From Echinostoma caproni (taxonomy: Eukaryota > Platyhelminthes > Trematoda > Plagiorchiida > Echinostomatidae): DNA of 64,000 bases. The stretch spans positions 25,624 through 89,623 of the forward strand of contig UZAN01039867.1 in assembly GCA_900618425.1 (NCBI GenBank), read 5' to 3'. The translations under genes were made by a program, and so were the position numbers. Within the stretch, counting starts at the first letter, position 1. Every line of letters starts with the position of its first letter. The notes below the pieces were generated by a model, which was given only the letters and a program-made list of their open reading frames with translations, had not been told where the DNA came from and ran no database searches. Positions 35,280-48,059 of the stretch are shown here, piece by piece.

Positions 35280-38074
35280 AAAAAGTGTAATTTCCGGTGA
35301 CGTGATATGTTCAGAAATACCCTTCGTTGAGGAACTACAGATTACGATGATTGCAAAGTGGTCGGATTCGCATTGATCATGCAGAAATAGTGCTGTGATT
35401 TGCCTCAAGTGTGATAAGGTGAATTAAGCATGTTGAGAATTGGACATGTTAGTGTGCGTGTGTCTTACGTAAACTGTGGAGCGATGTTAGTATGCTTCTA
35501 TTGGTCTTATTATTTCGGAATGGATACAACTGTTTTGCATTAGTTTTGTAACAGTTTTTTATGAAACCCCGCTGAAATTGCAACCATATTGTCTTCTTCT
35601 TCAAATTTCTTTGTGTCTTGACTAAGGTATTCCGATTTTTCACGATATACATATGCTTGTTTCTCCCGAACTCTCCAAATTCTCAAAATCGTCTCCTTTT
35701 GATGAAAGTCCGAGCTCACTGGTTGAGTCCAAAACTGATAACATCACGAGATTGCACGGTCTTGAATTTTTCATTGTTCAAACCAAATGAAGCCTCTGGT
35801 TCTGTCAATTACCCAATTAAATGTTGGAGTTGTATTTCTTGATTCACTTGAACGACCACTAATTGGAGGACAACAACAATTCAGACCATATGGGTGACAA
35901 TCTCGTATGGAGCACAAATTATAGATCACAAAACGCAAACAAATTCTACAAAATACTCCTCAAACATGTGAATTTTTTATCTTAAAAAATTTTTACCACT
36001 CTTATTCCCTCCAGTCAAGAAAGCAGAATTAACGCAGGTTCAACAACTTCAAAAACAGAAGACAGCTAATAGGATCGATCACATTTGATAGTTACACAAA
36101 ACTATGTATTTTCAATGGGAAATCGATCAAAAACAACTCGTTAACATGCGTCTCAGGTGGTTACTACCATCACTTATTTGACATTGTCAAAACGGATGGA
36201 AACAAAATTGCGGTTACAGTATGCAAATTAATATGTAATGGAGAAATATGTACATGTGATTTTATGTGCTCATACAAATGATAACTAGAGATTATTTATG
36301 AATGTACCTGTTGCACCTCCTATTATTTGCTGTGCTGTTACCATCTTTGAGGATATGGTAAATGATAAGCAGCCAGAAAACCCAAAGACGACGTCGCTGA
36401 AAATGTTCTAATCCAATAAAATGATTTCCAACAATCCCAGTCTGCGCTGGCGATACAGTTGACAAAATTCTGTCAAAGTTTTACGTGCAGGATGTACACT
36501 ACCAGTCGGCATATGCAGCCCACAACTTCTAGTGATGCATTTATCTGCATGTTGTGATAGCACACCTGAAGGCGCTCCAAACTATCAAGGAAAGTTTGAT
36601 CTTCACTGCTCTCCTATGTTTTTATTTCGTTTTTATCCATGATTCAGCTCAAAATAGACAATGTTTCTTTATTTCTCTCCGGGGAATCATTGTGAGTGCT
36701 CACTGCATAGTTCTGAAGGAAACAATCATCTCCAATTCGGTTCTGTAGCATCTGCATGACTAGATAAATTTCATATCGGAAGAGTTTTCCTAACATCTAG
36801 ATCGTTCACGTATTGCTTTAATAATTTTCATATCGAATAGCTTTCCAAGCGGTAGTTTAATCCGTTCCATCCTCTATGTTATACTTGCTACATTTCGCTT
36901 AAGCAAATGCATCTATTTTGATTTAGTAATTCTGTTAAAACGTTTTGATGCATAACGCGAGCAACACTTTTTTCACGGACTATTTCGAATTCCACGCGAT
37001 CACTTCAAGTGCACTGCTAATGGCATAACTATGTGATTACTACCTCCAATGCACCACACAGTGCAACCGCAATGATTTGGTTTCGTTCACGTTTCACTGG
37101 TTGACTGTTATTTGTTTCTTCCTCACCGTTCTGTGAATTCCTGTGGTCTGGTTTGCTTCCTGTCGTCTCGTGTTTTAGAGATCACGAAAGAGTGCCTTCC
37201 TAATGCATACATATGACATCATTTTGTCATAGAAAAACTGCACAGAAGGGTCTGTTGCTATATGTTAGCTGAGTCTTTGAAACAAAAGCTCGAAGAAACA
37301 AACTTTAAACTGTTTTGACATTGATTTTAAGGGGAAGGAAAATTTGCTGATGTTCGGCATTAAGGTTTCTTTCTCACTAAAGTATTTGAGCACAAACCTG
37401 TTGTTTTCGATCAGGAACTGGTTAAAAGAATCATTGAGGAAAGTGTGCTGAAAGAACTAGTATTTTGTACCATTTTTGGGATTAAACATTTCTCTCTGAG
37501 AGTTGACAGATGGGATTCAATTTTATTACGTCATCGTTCATCTGTTTGCTTCGTTGAACGGTTCATCATGTGATAAGTGTGTTGTTGTGCACCAAATAAC
37601 TCTTACGTTTTCATCTTTTTGTTTGTTCGGTTGACTCCTATGAGAGCAGATAAACAGATTTCTCAAACCCCGCTCCAAAATGCCCCTTATTTAATCCGGA
37701 ATAATGTTCGACCAAAGGTTTGATCAACTTTTGCTTCAGGATCACTGGAGTTGGTCTTTGTTGGCGAATCCGAAAACTGTATAAGCACCAGACGAAAAGT
37801 GGATATGGTTCTGAAATCACTTCAAACGACAAAAGATGATTTTCCTGTTTGAAGCCGAATGCTATCGCAGTGCACTCGAGCATGTTGTTCGTAAACGAAT
37901 GTTCTGCAGACTGCCCGGAAATCACAACACTGCATGCTCTTGAATCTTGTGAATGTTGTTATCCTCAAGAACTAATAGCAACGTCATCAACGCAATTACA
38001 CTGACTGAAGTAATCAGTGAAATTAGTGAGGAGAAATCGGTGTAGCCCTATCAACAGATATCAATTGATACTGT
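35280..38074. other. Unannotated stretch
   Basis: No gene, RNA gene or element recognised. Confidence 0.4.
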
Positions 38075-38960
38075 NNNNNNNNNNNNNNNNNNNNNNNNNN
38101 NNNNNNNNNNNNNNNNNNNNNNNNNNNNNNNNNNNNNNNNNNNNNNNNNNNNNNNNNNNNNNNNNNNNNNNNNNNNNNNNNNNNNNNNNNNNNNNNNNNN
38201 NNNNNNNNNNNNNNNNNNNNNNNNNNNNNNNNNNNNNNNNNNNNNNNNNNNNNNNNNNNNNNNNNNNNNNNNNNNNNNNNNNNNNNNNNNNNNNNNNNNN
38301 NNNNNNNNNNNNNNNNNNNNNNNNNNNNNNNNNNNNNNNNNNNNNNNNNNNNNNNNNNNNNNNNNNNNNNNNNNNNNNNNNNNNNNNNNNNNNNNNNNNN
38401 NNNNNNNNNNNNNNNNNNNNNNNNNNNNNNNNNNNNNNNNNNNNNNNNNNNNNNNNNNNNNNNNNNNNNNNNNNNNNNNNNNNNNNNNNNNNNNNNNNNN
38501 NNNNNNNNNNNNNNNNNNNNNNNNNNNNNNNNNNNNNNNNNNNNNNNNNNNNNNNNNNNNNNNNNNNNNNNNNNNNNNNNNNNNNNNNNNNNNNNNNNNN
38601 NNNNNNNNNNNNNNNNNNNNNNNNNNNNNNNNNNNNNNNNNNNNNNNNNNNNNNNNNNNNNNNNNNNNNNNNNNNNNNNNNNNNNNNNNNNNNNNNNNNN
38701 NNNNNNNNNNNNNNNNNNNNNNNNNNNNNNNNNNNNNNNNNNNNNNNNNNNNNNNNNNNNNNNNNNNNNNNNNNNNNNNNNNNNNNNNNNNNNNNNNNNN
38801 NNNNNNNNNNNNNNNNNNNNNNNNNNNNNNNNNNNNNNNNNNNNNNNNNNNNNNNNNNNNNNNNNNNNNNNNNNNNNNNNNNNNNNNNNNNNNNNNNNNN
38901 NNNNNNNNNNNNNNNNNNNNNNNNNNNNNNNNNNNNNNNNNNNNNNNNNNNNNNNNNNNN
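38075..38960. other. Assembly gap (886 N)
   Basis: Run of N. Open frames spanning it are artefacts. Confidence 0.99.
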
Positions 38961-41900
38961 ACGATTGATAGTTGCTCATTAGGAACGCCTTCATTTTTAC
39001 TGTTTTGGTGCGAACCGAAGTGAATGAATGATTTGGGAAGGGTTTACAGTTCATGGGTAAGACGGAGCAACCAATAAACTCTCCCGTATATGAAATGATA
39101 CAAATGGGATTTGATCAATATTGTACTCTGTGTGGGAGGTCCAGCGGAGCGTATATTCTGAGGTGAGCCCCCGAAAAACGAATGGAATTCAAGTGGAGCA
39201 GAGAACTGAAAGCTGGCACAATCAGATTCTGAGGACACTCCGTGCGTGAAAGAGAAAAAAATGTATTTGGACGAATTGAGCGAATGTAAAGATATGAATC
39301 TGAGCAGAATTGAAGCTAGATAGTGAAGAGTTACAAGGAAACTTCGTAGTACATATGGAATAAATAATCGGTAAAATAATTGTGTCTTGCTAGAAGGTCC
39401 GGTTAGTCATTAAGTGCTTTGATAATGTGACAGAAGTTTCGGTGCATTTCCCAAGCAATGGAAGAAGTGTGTCAGCAACATAAATAGATTCTGGGAAAAC
39501 CGAACACCGNAACACCGCCAGCTTTTTGAGAAAAACTGATTGTTTATTTAACGAAATACTGAAGAATAATAGAGAGTGGAAAATCTAATCGATGTCTAGA
39601 GTGAATCTTTTTGTCAGTAAACTACAGAGGGAAATGTGAGGAATTACTGAAGGAGGGTTTGTGCTTAGACAAACTTCAGATGAAGTTAGATCAATGGAAC
39701 GAAATTGTCTAAAGTGGATGAAGATACCGCCGTTACAGTTGATCGAGATTTGGGCATCGAAGAAGACGAAAGCAATCCGTATTATGAAGACGTCATCACT
39801 CCAATTAAGCCAAAAGCGTGTGATATATGTAGGTACGTGTTCTGGACAGAAGCATTGGTGTTCTAGACTAAATTCTCTTTATGAAAGTTATAGGGTTGAA
39901 TAAGAACAACTGGCAGATTGCGAAATTAAATTGTTCATCAACCCAACTCTATACGGTAGCTTCTTTCAAGGTCGCATTCGAATGGCTGATCTATCTTGGT
40001 ATTCTCAGCTATTGCGCCAACCAAGACTGATGATTGCGCATGAACCCCGTTTCAGTAGGGGTGACACCGTTCAAGTATGGGTTCGAGTGTTTCGGTAAAC
40101 AAACAGGCTACTTGAAAGCAGAGCTTCAATATGAAATCACGCGGAATTAAAATGTTAGCATTGTTTTTACGTACAATTTTTTGGTGTAATGCACAGGCTT
40201 GGGTTTTTGATACGCAGACCATTAGGGGAAATGGAACCTCCGATTTCGAAAGGAAACAAGTCAGAACGTTTGATGAGAATCTCTTCTACTGATCCATTGC
40301 CTAAACTTGAAAGTTAAGGGGATTCAGTCAAACGAAACAAGGATAAAACGTTGGGGCTAGCCTGAGTAGAGTACCCGTACCAGAGTAACAAGTCTGTTAC
40401 CTTTCAGATGAGTGATGATTTTTCGAAAGTGTTAATCCCGGGCTGAGAGCAAAATAGAAAACTGCGCAAAGCCTTGTGTCTATAGTACTGCCAACTCTAG
40501 CAAATGTTGGCTGAAGGGGAACGATTAAACAATTACTGTTATGCGAGAGATCAATACAGCCTCTAACTTGCCTCTCAAAACAATAAATTGATGTACTCAG
40601 TCCAACCGCCTACTCCTTTTCTTTCCTTGAGTGTTTTCGATCTTGAAGAAAACAACTGCAGCTAACAATACAGGGTCAACAATCCGGTTTTGGCACGAAT
40701 CTTGATGCACATGGTCTGATATTTTTAAGCATGTGAATCCACCAATATAGAAATAGAATTCGTCAGTTTGAGAAATGTTTATCGTATCTTGGTTGCAACG
40801 GGAACGGTCTCTTTTATAAGCAACTATGCGACGGAGAAATATCGTCCCGCAGGGGAGTCTTTTCGCTCCCTCTCTCTGATTGAAAACGATTTCGTTTCCC
40901 AAGTTTCCAAACCCTTTGCAACGATCAGCAGGAGACAGATTTGTGTTGCGGGACCGGCCAAATGGTGCACCTTAAAAAGCGAGTATATAACAGGAAATTG
41001 TCTGAGCACCTTGAAGACTGATTAGTTCCGCATTTCCCTGATACTTGGCCACGGCTCGCATTAGAGTTAACTAAAAGCCAAATTCTCTGAAACGGTGCTA
41101 TTTCGGAAATTTTGTATTTAGTCAGCGTTTGGACATACCATCACGATCGTTCCACTGGGCTTTATTATCACGGCTGAGGAGAATTCTGTGATGTGCTGTT
41201 CATTGAAAGTAAAATTCACTTGTGCTAATCTGTAGCGCTCATGGACACACATTTTCTCAAAGTTTGGGATCCGATTAGCCTGATCCACCGAAGCTGAGAT
41301 TTGCACCATAGTATTTATACCATCTTCAAAATATGAGCGTTTGGGTTCGGTGAGACCTTGCGTTCGTCTGCACCAGTGAACCGTTTAAAACCAAGTCTAC
41401 AAACGGCTTGATAGGTGGCCAAATGTTTTCTACTTCTTAGACAAAATCCTTCATTTTTATTCAGTACATATTTAGCTGATTGAGTGACTGTCAAATTTCA
41501 GTTGCTCGATCTCATAAACATTTGCAATTCAATAAATTTCATTCCCTCGTGGGCCAGAGTTGCTCACATTCAGGATTGGATGATTCGTTCCCACATGCCA
41601 TGACCGTCAATAATGTACCCAATAAGGTAGTTTGCGACATCATTGCCTTCAGAGTTGCGCCACAGTTGCACGAACTAGCGAGTTCAGATAAATTCGTGTC
41701 ATGTTCCTCAAATGTCACTGCTTGAACGTTGTGCAACCTGTGTGCAAGGCAATTTCCCTTACGATTGTGTCAGAGTACCAGTGTTTAATTGCCAATAAAA
41801 TGTAGTAAATTAGTGCAGCGTTTGTTGGAAATCGGAAAGGCTGACTACTCCGGGCAGTAATTGGTTCTTTCATACCGTTTTTCCCTAGCATATAACAGTT

Positions 41901-44435
41901 GATTTTGATGTTCTGGCAACCGTGAGTCCAGATGGTCACGGCAATGATCTGTGCTGTGTGCAAACGTTTAGGATAACAGATCTTCAAACCCCACACCGAT
42001 ATGGATTCTTCCAGGTTTATTCCACGTTGAGCGGAGGAAACGGAATTGCCTAATTGATATTTGTTCACGTGATCGACTCTTCACTTCACTGATGCGTGAA
42101 ATCACAAGTGAATGATTGGACAGCTCCTTCTACTATCGCTCACACAACAGATCTCGGACCGATCTAACAAACGCCTTCACCGGTTGTTGGTATTCTGACA
42201 AGATAATCATATCACGTTCACGTCATGGTTTTCGACCGCGATCATGAGGGGGGGAGAACAGGATACAGACAAGTTATGGGTACAAATTTGGACGTGCTCT
42301 TCACATAGAATGAATGATGGAGAGAAAAAGTGCCGTAAATTTATAAACCCAGTTTATAATCCATACCACCGGAAAGTTACGTACCAAAACAGGTCAACCT
42401 ATTTTTACATTCCATCTGTATTAGTTATAGCGATTTATTAGGACTCTGTCCGGACCTAAATGCAATGTATTGCGTTCTCAATGCGCGTGGGGTAACGTTT
42501 GGTGTGTCCGCTAACTGGATTGGTTTCTTTTTATTTATGCTCGAAAAATGTCTCTTGCAGTAATTAGATTTCGGTATTCGATCTTTGCTGGATACTTAAT
42601 GCTCTTACGCCCTGTTATCCGTGATTGATAGCTATTTCTATCTAACAATATATCTATATACATACATACTCCTCACAATAACCTCATTTGCAAAACCGGG
42701 TGAATATCTTTGGACAGCTCTCCAGGAATCGATCCATTGACAATTCAATTCAATGATTCGGTGTTTTGTAGAGGTGGAATAGATGCTACACTAACCGTAT
42801 GGAACGCAACTTGAGCATTTTATGGGTGTGTTCAATATGACTAATATATTAGTGACCCGACAAAGGCAGACTACCATCCGTTTCGTGGATTCGCCGCTCG
42901 TCACGCATGTATATACTTGTGCCAGGTACACATATGTGTGCGAAATGGCTGTCCAAACAAATTTACCCGGCGTTGCAAGTTTGGTTACGTTACCACCGGG
43001 GCATCAGCGCTCGAGTTTGTAGGCACGTATTTTTTAAACTAATCAAAGATCAATTTCTATGACTCAAGATCGCTTTGAATATTTCATGCGCCTCACAATA
43101 ATTATTTGTTGATTTGTGTCTGAGGATGTACAGACTGCCTATATGAGTGATTGAGAGCCGTTGAGGTATATGGCTCGAATCTGGGTAATGTAAAACAACT
43201 CTCTTCCGATTGTTATTCAAAGAAAGCACATACATCTTCACCAAAGAGTGGAAGATAGATTAAAAACATCTGTTTTATTTTGTATTTTGTGTTAAGAGGT
43301 TTAATTGTTGTGTGCTCTTGCCATCTGGACGTCAATACTGAGGTTCTTAAAGCAGTTACCTTCGTAACCTGGACTGCCTCTGCGAGCAACCGATTTGCAT
43401 TGATCAAGACAGGAAATTCTGTCGGTGACGTCCTTTGACTTTTTTCCTTTTCGATCAACTACTCATTTTATAAGGTGTTAGCACCAAAGTGGATAGAAAT
43501 GACTCTATGAAATCCAACGTCACTGCCACGATCTGCTTTAGCGATAGTAGTGGTAGCAGTANTTAGTAGTACTGTTAGTGGTCACTTCAAACCTGACGAC
43601 GCCATACTGGGTTAGGCTGTCAATTCTTCAATCACCCTTCATCATTACCACCCATATTCAGCGCCTTGATTCAGGAGATTCGCTTTCACAGCTTATTAAC
43701 AATAATTTCTGCATAGATTGAACTCATTTGGGGACCAAACCTCACCATTTCCATCGATCGATTTTACTGACAAATTTTAATTGGTAAGCTGTTTAGTTTG
43801 GTATTCTTGTTTAATTGTATTTTGACAGCTGAAGCACCCGAAATTTGTTTGCTGAGAATGACTTTACCCACAAAATTATAGGGTTGTGTTGATGAGATGG
43901 ATAAAATGCAAGGATGTTCAACTAAGCATTCTAGCTTTAGCCAAGACGATCGGGAAAAGAAATTTGACCACTGACATTTTCACCCAACTGCGTTTGGTTC
44001 AGTCATTCCATGGCCGATCAGGCCTGTTCACTTTCACCGTAAGGTAGCTAAACCAATCAGATGACAACGGGGAAGTGAGCGAAACAAACTCGTACTCATG
44101 ATACTGTGCCTGTTGCTAACTCGAAACGTGTGATCAGGTTTTCACTGTTGCCTATGCAATCTGTGAACGTCGTCAAAGTGAGGTACTGAAAACCAAATGT
44201 TTTGCTAGATTGTTTATTCTCAGTGAAGTTCTACAATTGAAAAACTTAAAGAGATGGCATGCTGCTTTATTCACCAGTTTTTTCGATCAGTCAGTTAGCG
44301 CGTAGGAATATTATTATTCAATAACTGAGATAAACAGCGTCTTGTTCTCAACCAAACATTTTGGACACAATTGACGTGGGGAAATGAATGTTTCATTGTA
44401 GTTGTATTCGTGAGGGTTCTGCAAGCTGAATTGGC
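38961..44435. other. Long unannotated stretch
   Basis: No gene recognised. Single-N joins at 39510 and 43562. A short minus-strand piece near 43003-42975 (GCCCCGGTGGTAACGTAACC) resembles the head of SINE family 1, but nothing else of the element follows. A stretch near 43470 is weakly similar to the GC-rich block at 28.8 kb. Confidence 0.4.
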
Positions 44436-44439
44436 TAGA

Positions 44440-45605
44440 CTTAAGTTACAAATGTAAAAATTGATCATAACATTGAACAAAAAATATAAATGTACAGAAT
44501 ATACAACATGAAGGATGTCTCCGGATGTTGCTTCGGCTGAAAAGATTTAGACATAATTCACTAACCACTTGTTCCTTATTAGTTAGGAGTCGGGTCAGTT
44601 ACGATACAGGGGAATTCTTGGACTCGTGTTCACGAGAGCGTGGATACCGACGGAAGGAGTCTGTGAACCAGAGGATAAATAAATGATACGATGGATGAAG
44701 AGGGTTGGTCTAGAACCGTATACGGGTTGCTGTGATCAGTGATACGTTCTGTGATTACTGAATCAAACAAGATCAATGATACAGGACTAACCATCAGCAA
44801 ACAATGACGAATGGTTGGGAAGTTTTGTTTCAAATGGCCGGAAACCAGTGTACGGGAACAATGGAGTAGAATAGGGAAAACGCACTGATGAACAATAGAA
44901 AACTAATATAGCTGTGTGTAGCTGAAACTAGGTGTGTCTCATTTTTTCCCAAACAATAATTTATGTTAAATATTGAACAGCAGCACAATGTTATACAATA
45001 TATTCCGGGAGAAACACAACCCCGCACAACAGCATCATTCATTACTTGTCCCATGCTAGAGATTGGGCATCAAGAGAACGTTATCTCATCGAGTTAAACA
45101 GTCGATGGAAAGCGGAACTGTACAAGAAGAAAGATTCATCTGAAACTCGAGCCTTGGTAGAACGATAGAGGACATTTATTCTAACAGCTGATTCACGATA
45201 GGTAACTCTTAGTTGACTGTAGTATGAACTTAAAGACATACAGTCTAATTTTNCTAATTTTCTCGAAAACAAATTGTGCAGCACTGTGCAGCAATAAGAA
45301 AAAGTTACTTCACTTGTAAAAAGGTGTGTGGAGCACCGGAACCATTGTATGTAGTAACATCTAGGTACTTGGTAGGGGTCACTTTACATACAGGGCTACA
45401 TTCAGGGTAGCAGACAGAGTCCTTTGGAAATAAAGGGCAGGGCAAACTGTAGATTCAATATAGACATATGGATGTGTTAGAACTATGTCCAGATCGGTTG
45501 GAAAACTGCTTGATTTGGGATAGATTTTCAATGAAGAACAATAAACTGTGTGACACAAAAGTTTATCGTCGGGATAATTCTGAAAACAGAGAAAAATACT
45601 GAGAT
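44440..45605 (-). mobile_element. CR1-like LINE fragment C2
   Basis: Minus-strand 3' part of a CR1-like element of the same subfamily as fragment D. Shared noncoding blocks are ACTTGTTCC..TTAGTTAG with GTCGGGTCAG (44570-44600), the repeat of GGGTAGCAGACAGAG (about 45405) with GGTGTAGCAGAGTG in C1, and TGGGATAGATTTTCA (about 45515) with TTAGGATAGATTTTCA in C1. Coding sense is nearly lost. One single-N join at 45253. It directly precedes fragment C1 in the same orientation. Confidence 0.6.
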
Positions 45606-45611
45606 AGAAAA

Positions 45612-46610
45612 CATGTTATATTGTATGGCACTGTATTGTATTGAAGCTTCCGCGAGTTATATACAACCTTTCAGCTAAGAAGAGGTCACCGTCACAGTAC
45701 TGACAACGTATATTTAATATATAATTTAGTAGTTAAACGTCGCTTATGCAAACATATGAATAAACTGCTAAATGCAATAGCAAGCTCAGAACAAACACCC
45801 TTTCTCTTGTTCAGTGTCCGGGTAAGATAGGGTACTACAGAGTTTCCGTAGACAGATCTGCAAGACTGGATGAGTTTGTAATCGAAACTAGTGAAGGGGT
45901 GGGATTTGCATGTACACAGATCTATGTGCAAAGGATGGGTGCAATCAGATAGAATATTGACCCTAAACTTCAGGCACCCATCAACATGAGCATTACACGT
46001 ATTGCAAATCAGAGCAGATAACATAATTTGGTGAACCCGGCTGATCGGTGAGAAGCCAATCCTCAGCAGCTTGAGATCAGCAGTCAGGAAACGAGGTAAA
46101 ATCAAAGAGGAGTAGTAAAGCGGTATAGTGAAACACACTCTACTTTTTCCGAAAATAAATTGTGTTGCTCTGTGCAGCTGTGTACCTAAATCAACTTCAT
46201 ATCTTCTTAAAGTTGTTTCTATTGTAAATATACGTGAACCACTGGAGAATATTGCATATGGTGACAACTAGGTACTTGACAGGGGTGAATTTAGATTCGG
46301 AGTTACAGTAGGTGTAGCAGAGTGCGCTACCAATGATAAGCGGAAAAAAGAACAAAGATGCACTCTGGATACTTGCTTGTGTATGAGGTTTAGTACATGA
46401 ATCACTGGATTCGTCAGGAAGCAGCACCCAGCAATGTTTTTCCTGTTCATCCTTATGCCTAAAATCTTGATTTCAATTATGCATCGCGTTGATCAACAGC
46501 TGCCTATGTTGAGATTGAGACCAGTTTAGATGGGAAACTGATTTAGGATAGATTTTCAGGGAATGAATAGGAGAACGAAGAAAATGGAATTCCCGAACTC
46601 GAAACGCCAT
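45612..46610 (-). mobile_element. CR1-like LINE fragment C1
   Basis: Minus-strand 3' fragment. FTPVKYLVVT (near 46290) aligns with HVKYLGVT. An open stretch 45692-46267 carries IPLYYSSLILPRFLTADLKL, RVHQIMLSALICNTCNAHVD and DCTHPLHIDLCTCKSHPFT, matching the C-terminus of the 61.5-64 kb element. It then continues about 60 codons (VVPYLTRTL...VCSELAIA). The 3' end has the same sequence as the better copy (GCTTCCGCGAGTTATATA) followed by short TTGTA units on the plus strand (45613-45640), i.e. the family's microsatellite end. Confidence 0.8.
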
Positions 46611-46619
46611 CATCATCAA

Positions 46620-46654
<35 letters not shown>

Positions 46655-46655
46655 C
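46608..46655. repeat. (ATC)n microsatellite
   Basis: About 15 ATC/CAT units with one AAC interruption, directly beside a two-N join (46658-46659); the repeat probably broke the assembly. Confidence 0.95.
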
Positions 46656-46659
46656 CANN

Positions 46660-47845
46660 GTACTGATAACACAAATGAAATTTGATTCTCAAGCCAGACC
46701 TTATAGAATACTAAACACATTAATTTTTATCGTGCAACGTATTTTATATCTTATCTATAGTACAAGATCCATTCAGTATTCATTGACGCGTCAATCACAG
46801 GAGCGACCGATTTATAATATTTGTTCCTTTCGGTTTCATCCAATTCCTGTCGTGCTGTTGAAGCAACTTTTCAATGCATCCTCTTCTTTCTGTCGTCTGT
46901 TCTGTCTGCATTCAGTTCCCCCTACCACGTATTGTGCGGCCTGTAAATTGCCGTACCGCGAAGAACTGGAATTTCTCTGTGATCGGCCAACTAGACTANT
47001 GTCAACCCTGAGAACTGTATACCTGAACTAGTTTCATAGCAATGCGCAGAACTAAGGAACATCTGTTATACAATTTGCATCATCAACAGTAACCACCAAA
47101 CACTGTCATGTTTTATGAACCGATTTGTTCCGGTACATTTCATCACTGTGGCAAATGTTTGATCCGATGATACAACGGAGCAAACTCATTTTGCGATCAG
47201 CCACCAATTTCATTTATGTCAAACTCCCCGGAGTTCGTGGAGTTGCTTCAGCATGAATTTACTTTAGTCCTTTTATCACCTCCAATCTGGTGTCGGAAAT
47301 TACACAGCCCTGCTCGACTGCCAGACTGAGTGAGTATCGACAACAATTTCCGGCTCAAAATTGTCCCCGTTCGAGAATTTCTATCTCGGATGTGAGTGCT
47401 GCTTTTTAAACGAACGTGATCCTGAAATAGCTGTACCGTTGACAAGACACAAAACATACTGAGGAAAGATGATGACGGGGAGAAACGAGAGGCGATAATT
47501 TTACTACCAAATGCTAGTGTGTGTGAAACCGAATGGTGTTTCTTCGAACGCTTAATTTTATTTGCTTGTGGAAACATCACAAACAATATGAAACTAACCA
47601 GATTCTAAGAGAAATTAAAAAGAAACTATCCCGAAATGCACAAAGATGATCTAAGAGTCACAGAATAATCTAATGAAGAGTCAGGCAAAATGTGCTTGTA
47701 AGTGCTTGCCGCAATTTGAACTGATTATTGAGCAACCAGCTGCCAAATCAATAAATAGAATACACTCCAAACAACTTTTCACCTTATTGAACCTCATTTT
47801 GTTTTCATTAACATGTAGCAATGATTTCTGCTTGATGATCGACAA
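46660..47845. other. Unannotated stretch
   Basis: No gene recognised. One single-N join at 46999. Confidence 0.4.
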
Positions 47846-47849
47846 AATG

Positions 47850-48035
47850 AATTACCCTGGCCACTTCTCTTTCTTGAATCACATCATCAGGGCGAGTTGT
47901 ATTGCTGAGACTTGCACCGCATGTCATCGAGTAGAGTGCGGAACTCCGTACGTTGGAAGCACAGTGACGAACGTAGTGATAACCAATAAACAGCCTTTTA
48001 CCGATGCATGTTATTTTTTGAGGAGTGTTAAATAT
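47850..48035 (+). pseudogene. Possible GIY-YIG remnant of a Penelope-like element
   Basis: In an open stretch at 47673-48059 the segment CTACHRVECGTPYVGSTVTN (about 47914-47975) has the cysteine-rich lead and YVGST core expected in the GIY-YIG domain of Penelope-like elements. No RT motif lies upstream in the right place and the rest of the domain cannot be followed, so this is only a suggestion. Confidence 0.3.
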
Positions 48036-48059
48036 ATAAAAGGCAACAAATGCATTTGA

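Noticed and set aside
40020..40050. CTGATGA without a partner GAAA (also near 2350, 24099 and 44874)
   Set aside because: The second core strand is absent, or the match lies in decayed LINE coding sequence.
42970..43005. SINE family 1 head fragment
   Set aside because: Only about 20 bp match and no B box or body follows.
46608..46655. Regular short repeats considered as CRISPR
   Set aside because: Plain trinucleotide microsatellite in eukaryotic DNA with no spacers.
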